From JBFXAN01 sp050184225 (lineage in GTDB: Bacteria; Chloroflexota; Dehalococcoidia; CAUJGQ01): 55,545 nt of DNA. The position numbers and the translations under genes are program-made. Position 1 is the stretch's first letter; every line of letters begins with the position of its first letter. The notes under the pieces were generated by a model. That model was given only the letters and a program-made list of their open reading frames with translations, made no database searches and was not told the DNA's origin. The stretch covers positions 1 through 55,545 of the forward strand of contig JBFXAN010000024.1 of NCBI GenBank assembly GCA_050184225.1, given 5' to 3'. Below are positions 8,101 through 17,076 of the stretch, one piece after another.

Positions 8101-10971
8101 ATGACCACCGCACCGCCCCTCACTGCCGAAGGTTTCGTCGCGCGCCTGCTCGCCACCGACGACGAGAACAAGCGCCGCGCATTCTACACGGAATGTTCGA
8201 TGCAGTCGGACATAGGCCGGGATGCGGTTCGTCTGCTCATTGACGAAGCCGAGCGTCTCGTCAGCATCAACCCACGTCATATGGAACGAGTCTGTCTGGA
8301 CGCGCTCGCACTGGCGGACGCTATTGACGATCACTATTGGCGAGCCATGGCACGACTCATGCATGGACAATCGTGCATTCTTCAGGAGCGGAACCTCGAA
8401 GGCCGGACATATCTTGACGAGGCGCGCGAGCAGTTCAACCGATTGAACTGCCCTGTGGAAGTGGGCCGCACGTACGTCCTTTCAATTTGGGCGGCAGCGA
8501 ACCTCGGACTCGATTCGGAAGCGCGCGCCGCCGGGCACCTTGCGCGCCGCATCTTCATTGCGCATGCGGCACAACTCCACCTGGGCACGTTGGACATGGC
8601 GCTTGGTGTGTTTCACTGCATGCGCAGCCGCTTTCGCGCGGGGCTGGGGCATCTTCGATCGGCGGTCGCGATCTATGAATCACTTGATCAGCCCATCCGC
8701 GCAGCCCGCGCCCGTCATAATCTCGGCAACGCGCTCAATCACCTCGATCGGTATCGCGAGGCGCTGAGTGAGCTGGAAGGTGCGCGCGCCATCGCCGGTC
8801 GCTCCGGACAGACCACCGAGTACGCAGTCTATTCGAACTCGCTTGGCGAGGCACAGATGAGTCTTGGAAGGTATGCCGCCGCCCTTCGCACGTTTGAGGA
8901 AATTAGTCCCATCTTCCAGACGTTTGGCCTTGACTTTGGCGCGGTCCGGCTGGCGCGTGACATGGCGGACTGCTATCTCCGGCTCAACCGACCTGCCGAC
9001 GCACTCACCATTCTGGAATCTGTCGACGACCAGCTTCGACGCGTCGATCGCAAGGCGGATGCGTCGGCACATGCAATGCGGCGAGTCGCCGCCTATCTGC
9101 TCCTTGACGAACGCGACGCAGCCTTGTCGACGCTCGACGCCATGTCAGCCAATGGACTCGCTACAGATCTGCATGAACAGGCGTGGGTTGCGTCACAACG
9201 CGCCGTCGTCTTGCTCCGAAGCCGCGCACTCGATGATGCGCTGACCAGCATCCGGATCGCGACGGCCCTTGCCCGAAAAAGTGGCCCGCGCCGGCGCGTT
9301 GCAGATGTCAGTCTCATCGAGAGTTCCATCCTGCTTGAGGTAGGCAACATCGACGAGGCTGAACGATCTGCAAGACGCGCTCGTCGTGTAGCTCGAACCT
9401 TGGATGCAGCGCCGCTGCTGCACCGTTCATTTGAACAACTTGGACGCATCGCCGAGGCGCGGAACCAGCGTGACGCTGCCCGCCGTCGGTATGCTGCCGC
9501 CATCCGTCAGGTTGAACGAGAGCAGCGCGGTGTTATCTTTGAGTTTCGTGCCGGATTCGCCGCCGCTCGTGGGTTTGCCTATGAACGTCTGGCGTCTCTG
9601 CAATTCGACGCGGCGCATCTACCTGACGCGCTGCGAACCGCGGAACGTGCCAAGTCGCGGGCGTTGGCTGATGCGATTGCCGGAACCGTCGAGCCACGCC
9701 CACGCGGAACAGCGACGGCTCGGCGGCTGGCGAACGAGCTTACGGCGGCGCGCGAAGAATACTCAGCGACACTGTCCGCGATCATCGCGCGCGAAGACAG
9801 CAATCGTCCACCGCAACCCGATGACGATGAGCGCACCCATCGATTGAAGGCCATCGAGGGCCAGATCAACTCGCTCATCCAGCGCCTGCAACTCACCGGC
9901 GCCACGGACACCCTGACCGAGCCATATGATGCAACGTCCGGTGCATCTCTCCCGAACATGGCCGTTGACGCCGCACTCGTCGAGTTCTTTATCAGCGGCG
10001 CCGACATCTTGCGGTTCCATGTCGACGCAGACGGAGTGCACGGTGAGCGGCTCGCCGGCGCGGTGCCACGAGTCGAGCATCTCCTCCGCACATTCCGGCT
10101 GAACATCGAGGCGACCGTGCGGGCCACTCCGGACGACCGCAAGCCGCTCTCGAACCATGCCCGGACAATTCTTGCACGACTCAATCAACAACTACTCAGC
10201 GGCCTCAATTTGGCGAAGGGTTGTCGAACCCTGGTGATCGTGCCGCATGGCTTGTTGCACTATCTGCCGTTTCACGCACTTCACGACGGTCAGCGGTATC
10301 TCATCGAACAATACGCGGTCACCTATGCACCGTCGATAACAATCTATGACATCTGCCGGTCGCGCCGAGCGCGAGGACGGCGTCGGAAGTCGGTCGTTCT
10401 CGCGCATTCAACCGGCAACACCCTGCCACACATTGAAGAGGAGGCCTCGGCCATCTCCGAGGTCCTTCACGCCACTGTGTATCGGGGGCGTGATGCAAAG
10501 CGCTCGTTATTGGAATCGGAAGCCAACGCGGCAGGGATAATTCATATTGCTGCCCATGGCGTGTTCCGTCCCGAAGCGCCGATGTTCTCATATATTCAGC
10601 TTGCCGATGGCCCGGTTACCGCAGCCGACGTGTTCCAGCTCAAGCTTCAAGCGGCGCTCGTAACTCTGTCGGCGTGTGATACCGGCCGCGCGGTCCTTGG
10701 CGGTGGCGACGAACTTATTGGCCTCAGCCGCGCGTTCTTGTATGCCGGCGCCGCCGGTTTAGTCGTCAGCCAATGGCGGGTAGATGACCGCTCGACGGCC
10801 GCATTGATGGCACGGCTCTATCGCGAGTTCTCTCAATATCGGGCGGCCGAGGGACCTGCCAACGCGCTACAGGCGGCACAGCTCGCACATATTCGCTCCG
10901 ACAGTATGCAAGCCGGCACCTGGGAACATCCGTACTTCTGGGCTGGTTTCCAGGCGATCGGCGCTGACTAG
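8101..10971 (+). CDS. TPR-CHAT protease (caspase-like peptidase)
   Basis: 956 residues from ATG 8101 (GTG 8068 is an alternative). Residues about 50-520 are tetratricopeptide-type helical repeats, for example ARARHNLGNALNHLDRYREA and NSLGEAQMSLGRYAAALRTF. A charged helical linker leads to a C-terminal CHAT domain with VPHGLLHYLPFHALHDG, then GIIHIAAHGVF carrying the catalytic His (about 819) and VTLSACDTG carrying the catalytic Cys (about 859), followed by SRAFLYAGAAGLVVSQWRVDD. The His/Cys dyad is intact, so an active clan-CD protease is expected. No signal peptide or membrane segment is seen. CHAT proteases act in controlled proteolysis, including separase-like and Craspase systems. A sigma/zinc-finger pair lies upstream and a subtilase downstream. 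Confidence 0.9.
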   Translation: MTTAPPLTAEGFVARLLATDDENKRRAFYTECSMQSDIGRDAVRLLIDEAERLVSINPRHMERVCLDALALADAIDDHYWRAMARLMHGQSCILQERNLEGRTYLDEAREQFNRLNCPVEVGRTYVLSIWAAANLGLDSEARAAGHLARRIFIAHAAQLHLGTLDMALGVFHCMRSRFRAGLGHLRSAVAIYESLDQPIRAARARHNLGNALNHLDRYREALSELEGARAIAGRSGQTTEYAVYSNSLGEAQMSLGRYAAALRTFEEISPIFQTFGLDFGAVRLARDMADCYLRLNRPADALTILESVDDQLRRVDRKADASAHAMRRVAAYLLLDERDAALSTLDAMSANGLATDLHEQAWVASQRAVVLLRSRALDDALTSIRIATALARKSGPRRRVADVSLIESSILLEVGNIDEAERSARRARRVARTLDAAPLLHRSFEQLGRIAEARNQRDAARRRYAAAIRQVEREQRGVIFEFRAGFAAARGFAYERLASLQFDAAHLPDALRTAERAKSRALADAIAGTVEPRPRGTATARRLANELTAAREEYSATLSAIIAREDSNRPPQPDDDERTHRLKAIEGQINSLIQRLQLTGATDTLTEPYDATSGASLPNMAVDAALVEFFISGADILRFHVDADGVHGERLAGAVPRVEHLLRTFRLNIEATVRATPDDRKPLSNHARTILARLNQQLLSGLNLAKGCRTLVIVPHGLLHYLPFHALHDGQRYLIEQYAVTYAPSITIYDICRSRRARGRRRKSVVLAHSTGNTLPHIEEEASAISEVLHATVYRGRDAKRSLLESEANAAGIIHIAAHGVFRPEAPMFSYIQLADGPVTAADVFQLKLQAALVTLSACDTGRAVLGGGDELIGLSRAFLYAGAAGLVVSQWRVDDRSTAALMARLYREFSQYRAAEGPANALQAAQLAHIRSDSMQAGTWEHPYFWAGFQAIGAD

Positions 10972-11096
10972 CAGGTACGGCCGCTGCCGGCGCAACCACG
11001 GTCTGTAGGTCACGGTTTCTATCAGGTTCGGCTAGGTATCCATCGATGGGACAAGGCTCATCCCCATATCAGAATCAGCAGAGGAGTTCGGACAGT

Positions 11097-12923
11097 ATGA
11101 CAACGAGCAGTCAGCTACCAAGCCACGGCTCACAGCCGACGCATCTCACCTTCTTCCGCGCCGGGGAGGTCTTTCTCCTCTTCGAACGCGTTGGATCGGT
11201 GGAGTCAAATGATGACATCGACTCTGGCAAATTGCGAGAGGTCTGTCGCGATGTGGCTGGAGTTCAGTTATCGCAGCAGTTCGATCCGTTCCTCGATCGT
11301 AGCGGCAGACGCCTGCGAGCCACGACGACTTTTGAACGGCGCAACGCATCGGATGCAAGCTCGCGCTATGCGGTCCTGACCGCCAACCTAGAGGACTGGT
11401 TGCCCAACATCGAACACTTCGAACCTGATCATAGGCACAATCCGATGTTCGAGCGATCGATCCAATCCGTTCCGATTGCCGTCGCACGTCTGAATCAGAA
11501 CGCCGATCGTATCGGTGTCGGCAACTGGCAACTCCGGCAAGCGTCGCCCAATTGGGTTGCCGTACCGTTCTGCTGGTGGGATGGCGGCGGCCCGGGGGGG
11601 AGGCCGATTCCTCCGATCGAACGGCGCCGGTTCCGGCCGTTTGGGAGGCCGGAGAACGTGCGGAACGAGGTCGTCCGGCTCGTCGGTGAGCCACTCTCCG
11701 CCGAGGTACGGGGCAAGATGCGAGTCGCTATCCTGGACTCATGGCCGATGGACAACGAACGAGACCTTCCCTGCGGCAACACTCCGGCTCATCCCTTGGC
11801 GCGGATCCGCGACTTTCTGCAGAGCCGCCTACCTGCTCGATCCAATGACTTCCTTCAGGCTGCCGCCCGCGGCCACATCGTACATCCGGACCAATTCTTC
11901 GATTATGTCAGTTGCCAACCGGCGGGACCCATCCATGCCACCCAGCATAACTGGGGCACAAATAGCTTCGAGTCTCCATATGACGTGTCCGACCATGGAC
12001 TCTTCATCGCCGGAATCATCAAGGACATCGCACCCGACGCCGAGATCTCCCTCTATCGCGTACTGGCCGACGATGGTTCGGGTGACCTCGGCATAATCGT
12101 CCAGGCGGTCCAGGACGCCATTCAGCGCGCCGAAGGCCATCCACTCGTCATTAACATGAGCCTCGGCTTCGCCCCCCCGTTGATTATGACGCCACTGCTG
12201 CTCGATATCATTGCCGGCGCGATCGGGACCGGTGTGCACGGCGTCTTGGATGCAGACCGATGGTCCCAGGAACTGCGTTCGAAATCCAAGACAGATGAGG
12301 CCTATGCATCTGAGGAGGATGGGCCGATCGACGCCACCGAGCTTAACGAGCTGAACCTAGCGGTGCTCGATCAGACTAATCACGTACAAAGCTTCGATGG
12401 GCTGTTCATGCCAATAGATGTGTTCTTCCGCCTTCCTCATGAAGACCGTGTCTTTGTCGTCGCCGCCGCAGGGAATGACTCTGCGGGGGCTGCCGACCGA
12501 TTTGGGCCACGGCTACCCGCCGCCGTGAACGGCGTGCTCGGCGTATCGGCGAGAGGAGCGGATTTTTCCAATCGAGACGATGTAGAGAACGCTCGTGATG
12601 ACGGAGTCTCTGCCTTCGGTGGTCTTGCTACAATGGATTCCGAGACCAGAATGATGCAAACGACGGACGGCCTCGTGGGCATGGCGATCACGCCCAACTT
12701 GCCGCCCGGTTCCGCGGCGGGCGGCGGAGGCCCCGGCAACAATCTCGATGGATGGGCGCTCTGGGCGGGCACGTCCTTTGCCTCACCGGTAGCCGCCGGC
12801 CTGGCCGCCTGCATCTGGGCGGAACGTGGGCCAAACTTTCCGTTGCCGGACCTCATGGTGGCGCTCTGCGGCCAACCCGGACCTGGTCACAAGGAGATTC
12901 AGCTGCTCCAGCAATCGAGTTGA
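11097..12923 (+). CDS. Cytosolic subtilisin-like serine protease (S8 family)
   Basis: 608 residues from ATG 11097, preceded by GAGGAG at 11081-11086 (ATG 11046 is an upstream alternative). An N-terminal region of about 205 residues has no recognised domain. It is followed by the S8 catalytic core: Asp214 in MRVAILDSWP, His300 in DHGLFIAGII, oxyanion Asn460 in AAAGND, and Ser560 in GTSFASPVAAGLAA. A large insert between the His and Asn motifs (about 380-440) is unusual. No signal peptide, pro-peptide I9 pattern or membrane segment is evident, which is rare for subtilases and suggests an intracellular job. It lies 125 bp after the CHAT gene on the same strand, so the two proteases are probably co-transcribed and may form a proteolytic relay. 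Confidence 0.88.
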   Translation: MTTSSQLPSHGSQPTHLTFFRAGEVFLLFERVGSVESNDDIDSGKLREVCRDVAGVQLSQQFDPFLDRSGRRLRATTTFERRNASDASSRYAVLTANLEDWLPNIEHFEPDHRHNPMFERSIQSVPIAVARLNQNADRIGVGNWQLRQASPNWVAVPFCWWDGGGPGGRPIPPIERRRFRPFGRPENVRNEVVRLVGEPLSAEVRGKMRVAILDSWPMDNERDLPCGNTPAHPLARIRDFLQSRLPARSNDFLQAAARGHIVHPDQFFDYVSCQPAGPIHATQHNWGTNSFESPYDVSDHGLFIAGIIKDIAPDAEISLYRVLADDGSGDLGIIVQAVQDAIQRAEGHPLVINMSLGFAPPLIMTPLLLDIIAGAIGTGVHGVLDADRWSQELRSKSKTDEAYASEEDGPIDATELNELNLAVLDQTNHVQSFDGLFMPIDVFFRLPHEDRVFVVAAAGNDSAGAADRFGPRLPAAVNGVLGVSARGADFSNRDDVENARDDGVSAFGGLATMDSETRMMQTTDGLVGMAITPNLPPGSAAGGGGPGNNLDGWALWAGTSFASPVAAGLAACIWAERGPNFPLPDLMVALCGQPGPGHKEIQLLQQSS

Positions 12924-13435
12924 CCGATCGATCGTCATAGTTTGCGATCGCGCATCTGGATCAGGTCAGAGTCCAAGCATCGAGACTTCACCCGTAAGAA
13001 TCGATCGGACATTCGACGCGATCGGCGGTGCTGTGCCGCGTGCTAACAAGAATACCTTCAGCATGCACAGTAGGCAGGCGGCACAGCACTGCGGTTTTGA
13101 CCGAGTACACGCCGTGTGGCAGTCAACCAGATCTGCCTATCGAGCTCAGGCTATTCGTGACGGTCTGAATAACGTGTCCATGGGGAACACTTCACCGAAC
13201 AAAGCCCAACCACCATGTCTGGACCGGCGATACTGACGACGATCGCCCCTCTGGGCGACGGCGGCTCTCCGTCATCCTACTTACGAGACATCCGGCTTTC
13301 CTATCCTGGACCAAGATCCAGGCAACAAACCACAACATGAACCGCTTATCCGCTTGACCGCCCCAAGATCTAGTGGCTATCCTGCTCTCGCTGGCAGGAA
13401 ACAGCACAACGGATTGGACGGATAAGCAGTTTACT
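12924..13435. other. Gene-free gap between the protease locus and nrdR
   Basis: I see no convincing coding sequence in these 512 bases. They contain one inverted repeat, GTGCTGTGCCGC at 13028-13039 with GCGGCACAGCAC at 13078-13089, followed by TTTT, a candidate terminator for the protease genes. A TATCCT -10-like box lies at 13378-13383, upstream of nrdR. No NrdR-box pair or cobalamin riboswitch could be recognised by eye. Confidence 0.5.
13028..13093 (+). terminator. Candidate hairpin after the subtilase gene
   Basis: A 12-bp perfect stem (13028-13039 with 13078-13089), a 38-nt loop and a short GCGG-TTTT sequence after the stem. The loop is long for an intrinsic terminator, so the call is tentative. 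Confidence 0.35.
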
Positions 13436-14101
13436 ATGCGATGCGCGCACTGTGGTACCAATGACTCCCGCGTGGTCGATTCCCGCACCGTCGAGGACGG
13501 CATCCGCCGCCGCCGCGAGTGCCTCGTCTGCGGCTCCCGCTTCACCACCTACGAGCGCGTCGAACGGTCGCCCCTGCTGATCGTCAAGCGCGACGGCCGC
13601 CGCGAGCCTTTCTCCCGCGAGAAGCTGCTCGCCGGTCTCCGCCGTGCCTGTGAGAAGCGGCCCCTCACCGCCGGCGCCGTCGAGGCGCTCGCCGCCGAGG
13701 TCGAACGCGCGATCCACACCCGCGCCGCCGCCGAGTTGCCCAGCACGGCGATCGGCGAGGCGGTGATGGAGCGGTTGAAGGCGTTGGATCAGATCGCCTA
13801 CGTGCGCTTCGCCTCGGTCTACCGCTGCTTCGCCGACCTCGACGGCATTCGTGAGATACTGGAAGAACTGGAAGATGTCCGCCGCCAGGCGGCGCCGGAG
13901 AACCAGCTGGTCCTGATCGGCGGCGATTCCGGCGGTCACACCGAGTCGATCCAGCCGCTGCCGCTGCCCCGCCCCCGCTGGCGGACCCGCAAACCCCGCG
14001 ATCAGGTCGACGCCACGCGCGAGGCGTCAGTCACACCCACTATCCATAATGTGGAACTCGGGACCCCGAACCCGGAACTCGGTACTGGAGCACCGCGATG
14101 A
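13436..14101 (+). CDS. nrdR: Transcriptional repressor NrdR with repeat-derived C-terminal extension
   Basis: Zinc-ribbon/ATP-cone repressor that senses dATP/ATP and controls ribonucleotide reductase genes. From ATG 13436 the N-terminus is the classic MRCAHCG with zinc ligands Cys3, Cys6, Cys29, Cys32 (CLVCGSRFTTYER). The ATP-cone (about 48-140) includes VKRDGRREPFSREKLLAGLR and ends in YVRFASVYRCFADLDGIREI. The protein is 221 residues, against about 150-160 normally. The extra tail (PRWRTRKPRDQVD and onward) is low-complexity and its last part, NVELGTPNPELGTG, is encoded by a short direct/inverted repeat at about 14050-14092. Its TGA overlaps the nrdJ ATG, so the regulator and its likely target are translationally coupled. 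Confidence 0.93.
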   Translation: MRCAHCGTNDSRVVDSRTVEDGIRRRRECLVCGSRFTTYERVERSPLLIVKRDGRREPFSREKLLAGLRRACEKRPLTAGAVEALAAEVERAIHTRAAAELPSTAIGEAVMERLKALDQIAYVRFASVYRCFADLDGIREILEELEDVRRQAAPENQLVLIGGDSGGHTESIQPLPLPRPRWRTRKPRDQVDATREASVTPTIHNVELGTPNPELGTGAPR

Positions 14102-16743
14102 CGACAGCAGAGATCCCCGCAGGACAGCACTTCGACCGGTCCGGCGACCAGGGCGGCCTCGGCCCGCTCGGCTATAAGATCTTCCTCGACCGCTACGCGC
14201 TCAAGGACATGACCAAGCGCTCGATCGCTCCCGGCGATACGGTCGTCGTCGTCGTCGATCAGAAGACCGGCCAGCGCGAGATCGGCACGGTTACCGCCCG
14301 CAACGACAGCACCGTCGTCGTCGAGCTGCGCGAGGGCGGCTCGATCCAGCAGGCGATCGAGCACGTCGATAAGCCGCTGGAGACGCACCCCGCCCAGATG
14401 GTCGAGCGGGTGGCGCGCGGCATCGCCGAGATCGAGGCGAAGCCGGAGAAGCAATCGGAGTGGCAGGGCAAGTTCGAGTGGCTGCTCTCCGACTGGCGCT
14501 TCATCCCCGGTGGCCGCATCCTCGCCGCCGCCGGCACCGATCAGAACCTGACCTTCTACAACTGTTACGTCATCCCCAGCCCGAAGGACTCGCGCACGGG
14601 TATCGTCGAGACGCTCTCGAACATGATGGAGATCATGTCGCGCGGCGGCGGCGTCGGCATCAACGTCTCGTCGCTGCGGCCGAAGCACGCCTACGTGAAG
14701 GGCGTCAACGGCCGCTCCAGCGGCGCCGTCTCCTGGGGCGGTCTCTACAGCTTTGTCACCGGCCTGATCGAGCAGGGCGGCTCGCGCCGCGGCGCTCTGA
14801 TGCTGATCCTGAATGACTGGCACCCCGACCTGCCCGACTTCATCAACGCCAAGCGCGAGGCGGGCAAGATCACCAACGCCAACATCTCCGTCGGCGTCTC
14901 CGATGCCTTCATGAAGGCGGTCGAAGAGGATGACGATTGGCAGCTCGTCTTCCCCGACACCGCCGACCCGGACTACGACACGCTCTGGGACGGCGACCTC
15001 GCCGCCTGGAAAGCAAAGGGCAAGCCGGTCGTCGTTCACAAGACGCTGAAGGCGCGCGAGGTCTGGAACCAGATCACCGAGAGCGCCTGGGCCTCCGCCG
15101 AGCCGGGCTGCTTCTTCATCGACCGCTACAACGCGATGTCCAACAGCTGGTACTATGCGCCGATCTTCTGCACCAATCCCTGCGGCGAGCAGGGACTGCC
15201 CGCGTGGGGTGTCTGCAACCTCGGCGCGATCCACCTGGCGAAGTTCGTCACGCCGGAGCGCGAGGTGCTCTGGCAGGATCTCGGCCGCGCCGTCCGTTAC
15301 GGCATCCGCTTCCTCGACAATGTGATCGACGCGACGCCCTACTTCTTCGACGAGAACGCCGCCCAGCAGCAGGGCGAGCGCCGCGTCGGTCTCGGGACGA
15401 TGGGCCTCGGCGAGATGCTGATCCGGCTCGGCATCCGCTACGGCAGCGCCGAGTCCGAGCAGTTCATCGACAAGCTCTATGAGTTCATCGCCGGCGAGGC
15501 GTACCTCGCGTCGGCCGAGTACGCCGCCGAGAAGGGCGCCTTCCCCCAGTTCGACGCAGAGAAGGTGCTGCAGAGCGGCTACATGCAGTCGATGCCGGAG
15601 CGGGTCCGTGCCGCCGTACGGCAGCAGGGGCTGCGCAACGTCACGCTGCTCACCCAGGCGCCGACCGGCACCACCGGCACGATGATGGACACCTCCACCG
15701 GCATCGAGCCGTACTTCTCCTGGTCGTACTTCCGCAAGGGCCGCCTCGGCGTCCACGAGGTGAGCGTGCCGGTCGTGGCCGAGTGGAAGGAGCAGCACCC
15801 CGATGAGGAACTGCCGGAGTACTTCGTCGCCGCGATGGACCTGACGCCGGAAGAGCACGTCCGCGTCGAGGCGGCGATCCAGCGCTGGGTCGACTCCAGC
15901 ATCTCCAAGACCGCCAACCTGCCCGCTGACTATACGGTCGAGCAGACCCGGGAACTGTACGAGCTGATGTACCGGCTCGGCTGCAAGGGCGGCACCGTCT
16001 ACCGCGATTCCTCCCGCGACGAGCAGGTGCTGATGCTGAAACCGCAGTCGATCGAGGCGGCGTCCGACGCCACAGCCTTGGCGCTGAACGGTGCCACATC
16101 GGAGGGTGTGCCCGCGCTCAACGTCACCGTCAGCGTCACCGCCGAAGCGATCGACGGTGAGGTCGCGGACCGTCCGAAGCCGCGGCGGGTGTCGCTCTCG
16201 GATGAGCGGCAGTCGATCACGCATAAGTTCCAGGTGGGCGAGCAGGAGGGCTACATCACCGTCGGCCTCTATGCGGACGGCGCTCCCGGCGAAGTCTTCC
16301 TCCGAGTGAACAAGCAGGGCTCGACCGTCAGCGGCCTGATGGAGTCGCTGGGTCTGCTCACCTCGATCGCGCTCCAGTACGGCGTGCCGCTCGAGGGTCT
16401 GGCGCGGAAGATGAAGAACTCCCGCTTCGAGCCGTACGGCATGACCGGCAACCGTGAGATCCCCACGTCCACTTCGCTGGTCGATTACGTCTTCCGCTGG
16501 CTGGAGAAGAAGTTCGTCCTCGGTGAGCAACTGTCGCTGCTGCCAGGGATCGGCGTCAGCACGAGCGGCCACGAACAGCTTTCGATGGCGCTGCAGGCTT
16601 CCCAAACCGAAGCGGTGACGCAGGACAAAGCGAACGTCGAGTACGTCCCCTCCGGCATGGGCTGTCCGGAGTGCGGCTCGCTGCTGCACCACGCCGAGGG
16701 TTGCCTCATCTGCCGGAGTTGCGGCTATACCAAGTGCGGCTGA
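14098..16743 (+). CDS. nrdJ: Adenosylcobalamin-dependent (class II) ribonucleoside-diphosphate reductase
   Basis: Reduces ribonucleotides to deoxyribonucleotides with a coenzyme B12-derived radical, without need for oxygen. The 881 residues contain FIPGGRILAAAGTDQNLTFY and NCYVIPSP (active-site region), then GGGVGINVSSLRP, and FCTNPCGEQGLPAWGVCNLG with the finger-loop NPCGE and catalytic cysteines. LLTQAPTGTTGTMMDTSTGI follows. The C-terminus has the zinc-ribbon-like Cys cluster CPECGSLLHHAEGCLICRSC usual in this subfamily. It follows nrdR with a 4-bp overlap. A 25-nt-loop hairpin at 16827-16875 may end the transcript. Confidence 0.95.
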   Translation: MTTAEIPAGQHFDRSGDQGGLGPLGYKIFLDRYALKDMTKRSIAPGDTVVVVVDQKTGQREIGTVTARNDSTVVVELREGGSIQQAIEHVDKPLETHPAQMVERVARGIAEIEAKPEKQSEWQGKFEWLLSDWRFIPGGRILAAAGTDQNLTFYNCYVIPSPKDSRTGIVETLSNMMEIMSRGGGVGINVSSLRPKHAYVKGVNGRSSGAVSWGGLYSFVTGLIEQGGSRRGALMLILNDWHPDLPDFINAKREAGKITNANISVGVSDAFMKAVEEDDDWQLVFPDTADPDYDTLWDGDLAAWKAKGKPVVVHKTLKAREVWNQITESAWASAEPGCFFIDRYNAMSNSWYYAPIFCTNPCGEQGLPAWGVCNLGAIHLAKFVTPEREVLWQDLGRAVRYGIRFLDNVIDATPYFFDENAAQQQGERRVGLGTMGLGEMLIRLGIRYGSAESEQFIDKLYEFIAGEAYLASAEYAAEKGAFPQFDAEKVLQSGYMQSMPERVRAAVRQQGLRNVTLLTQAPTGTTGTMMDTSTGIEPYFSWSYFRKGRLGVHEVSVPVVAEWKEQHPDEELPEYFVAAMDLTPEEHVRVEAAIQRWVDSSISKTANLPADYTVEQTRELYELMYRLGCKGGTVYRDSSRDEQVLMLKPQSIEAASDATALALNGATSEGVPALNVTVSVTAEAIDGEVADRPKPRRVSLSDERQSITHKFQVGEQEGYITVGLYADGAPGEVFLRVNKQGSTVSGLMESLGLLTSIALQYGVPLEGLARKMKNSRFEPYGMTGNREIPTSTSLVDYVFRWLEKKFVLGEQLSLLPGIGVSTSGHEQLSMALQASQTEAVTQDKANVEYVPSGMGCPECGSLLHHAEGCLICRSCGYTKCG

Positions 16744-16826
16744 CACCGCCTCGGTGGGCATTCAATGGGGACGCGAGGCACGGCGGACCGCCCCAGCACA
16801 CGCACCGCCGGGGCTCGTCACAGCGA

Positions 16827-16875
16827 AGCACCAGCCGGAAACGCGGAGAGTCTCAACCTCCACCCGGCTGGTGCT
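16827..16875 (+). terminator. Candidate hairpin downstream of nrdJ
   Basis: AGCACCAGCCGG at 16827-16838 pairs over 12 bp with CCGGCTGGTGCT at 16864-16875. There is a 25-nt loop and no T-run. The rest of the 333-bp gap 16744-17076 holds no gene I can support apart from the promoter of the next gene. Confidence 0.4.
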
Positions 16876-17048
16876 CTCTCGTGCGCGGGTGTCGGACGCG
16901 GTTCAACCGCGGCCAACGCGCATCGCATACATCGTTGGGCCGGACCTCATACCGCACGAGGACATGCTCCGATCGCTCCGGCGCCCACGCGTCGATCAGG
17001 CGGAGCGAAACCGGCTGAACCTCGAAAGAGGGCGCCCTCGAACCGCTG

Positions 17049-17057
17049 TGCTACACT
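17049..17057 (+). promoter_or_regulatory. Extended -10 element of the GNAT gene
   Basis: TG-C-TACACT at 17049-17057 lies 19 nt before the GTG at 17077, with AAGGGGG (17064-17070) as ribosome-binding site. No clear -35 is seen, as expected for an extended -10 promoter. Confidence 0.5.
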
Positions 17058-17076
17058 CGCGCCAAGGGGGTGGCCG

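Noticed and set aside
5862..12923. CRISPR type III-E or gasdermin locus
   Set aside because: No repeat array, gRAMP effector or gasdermin-like hydrophobic protein is visible near the CHAT gene; only the protease/sigma logic is similar.
12924..13435. Cobalamin riboswitch or NrdR boxes before nrdR-nrdJ
   Set aside because: No B12-box-like core or paired NrdR consensus could be recognised by eye. A covariance-model search would be decisive.
14002..16761. A 919-residue open frame on the minus strand across nrdJ
   Set aside because: It is antisense to a certain gene, has no recognisable domain and has the Arg/Asp/His/Leu-rich composition expected for the complement of high-GC coding DNA.
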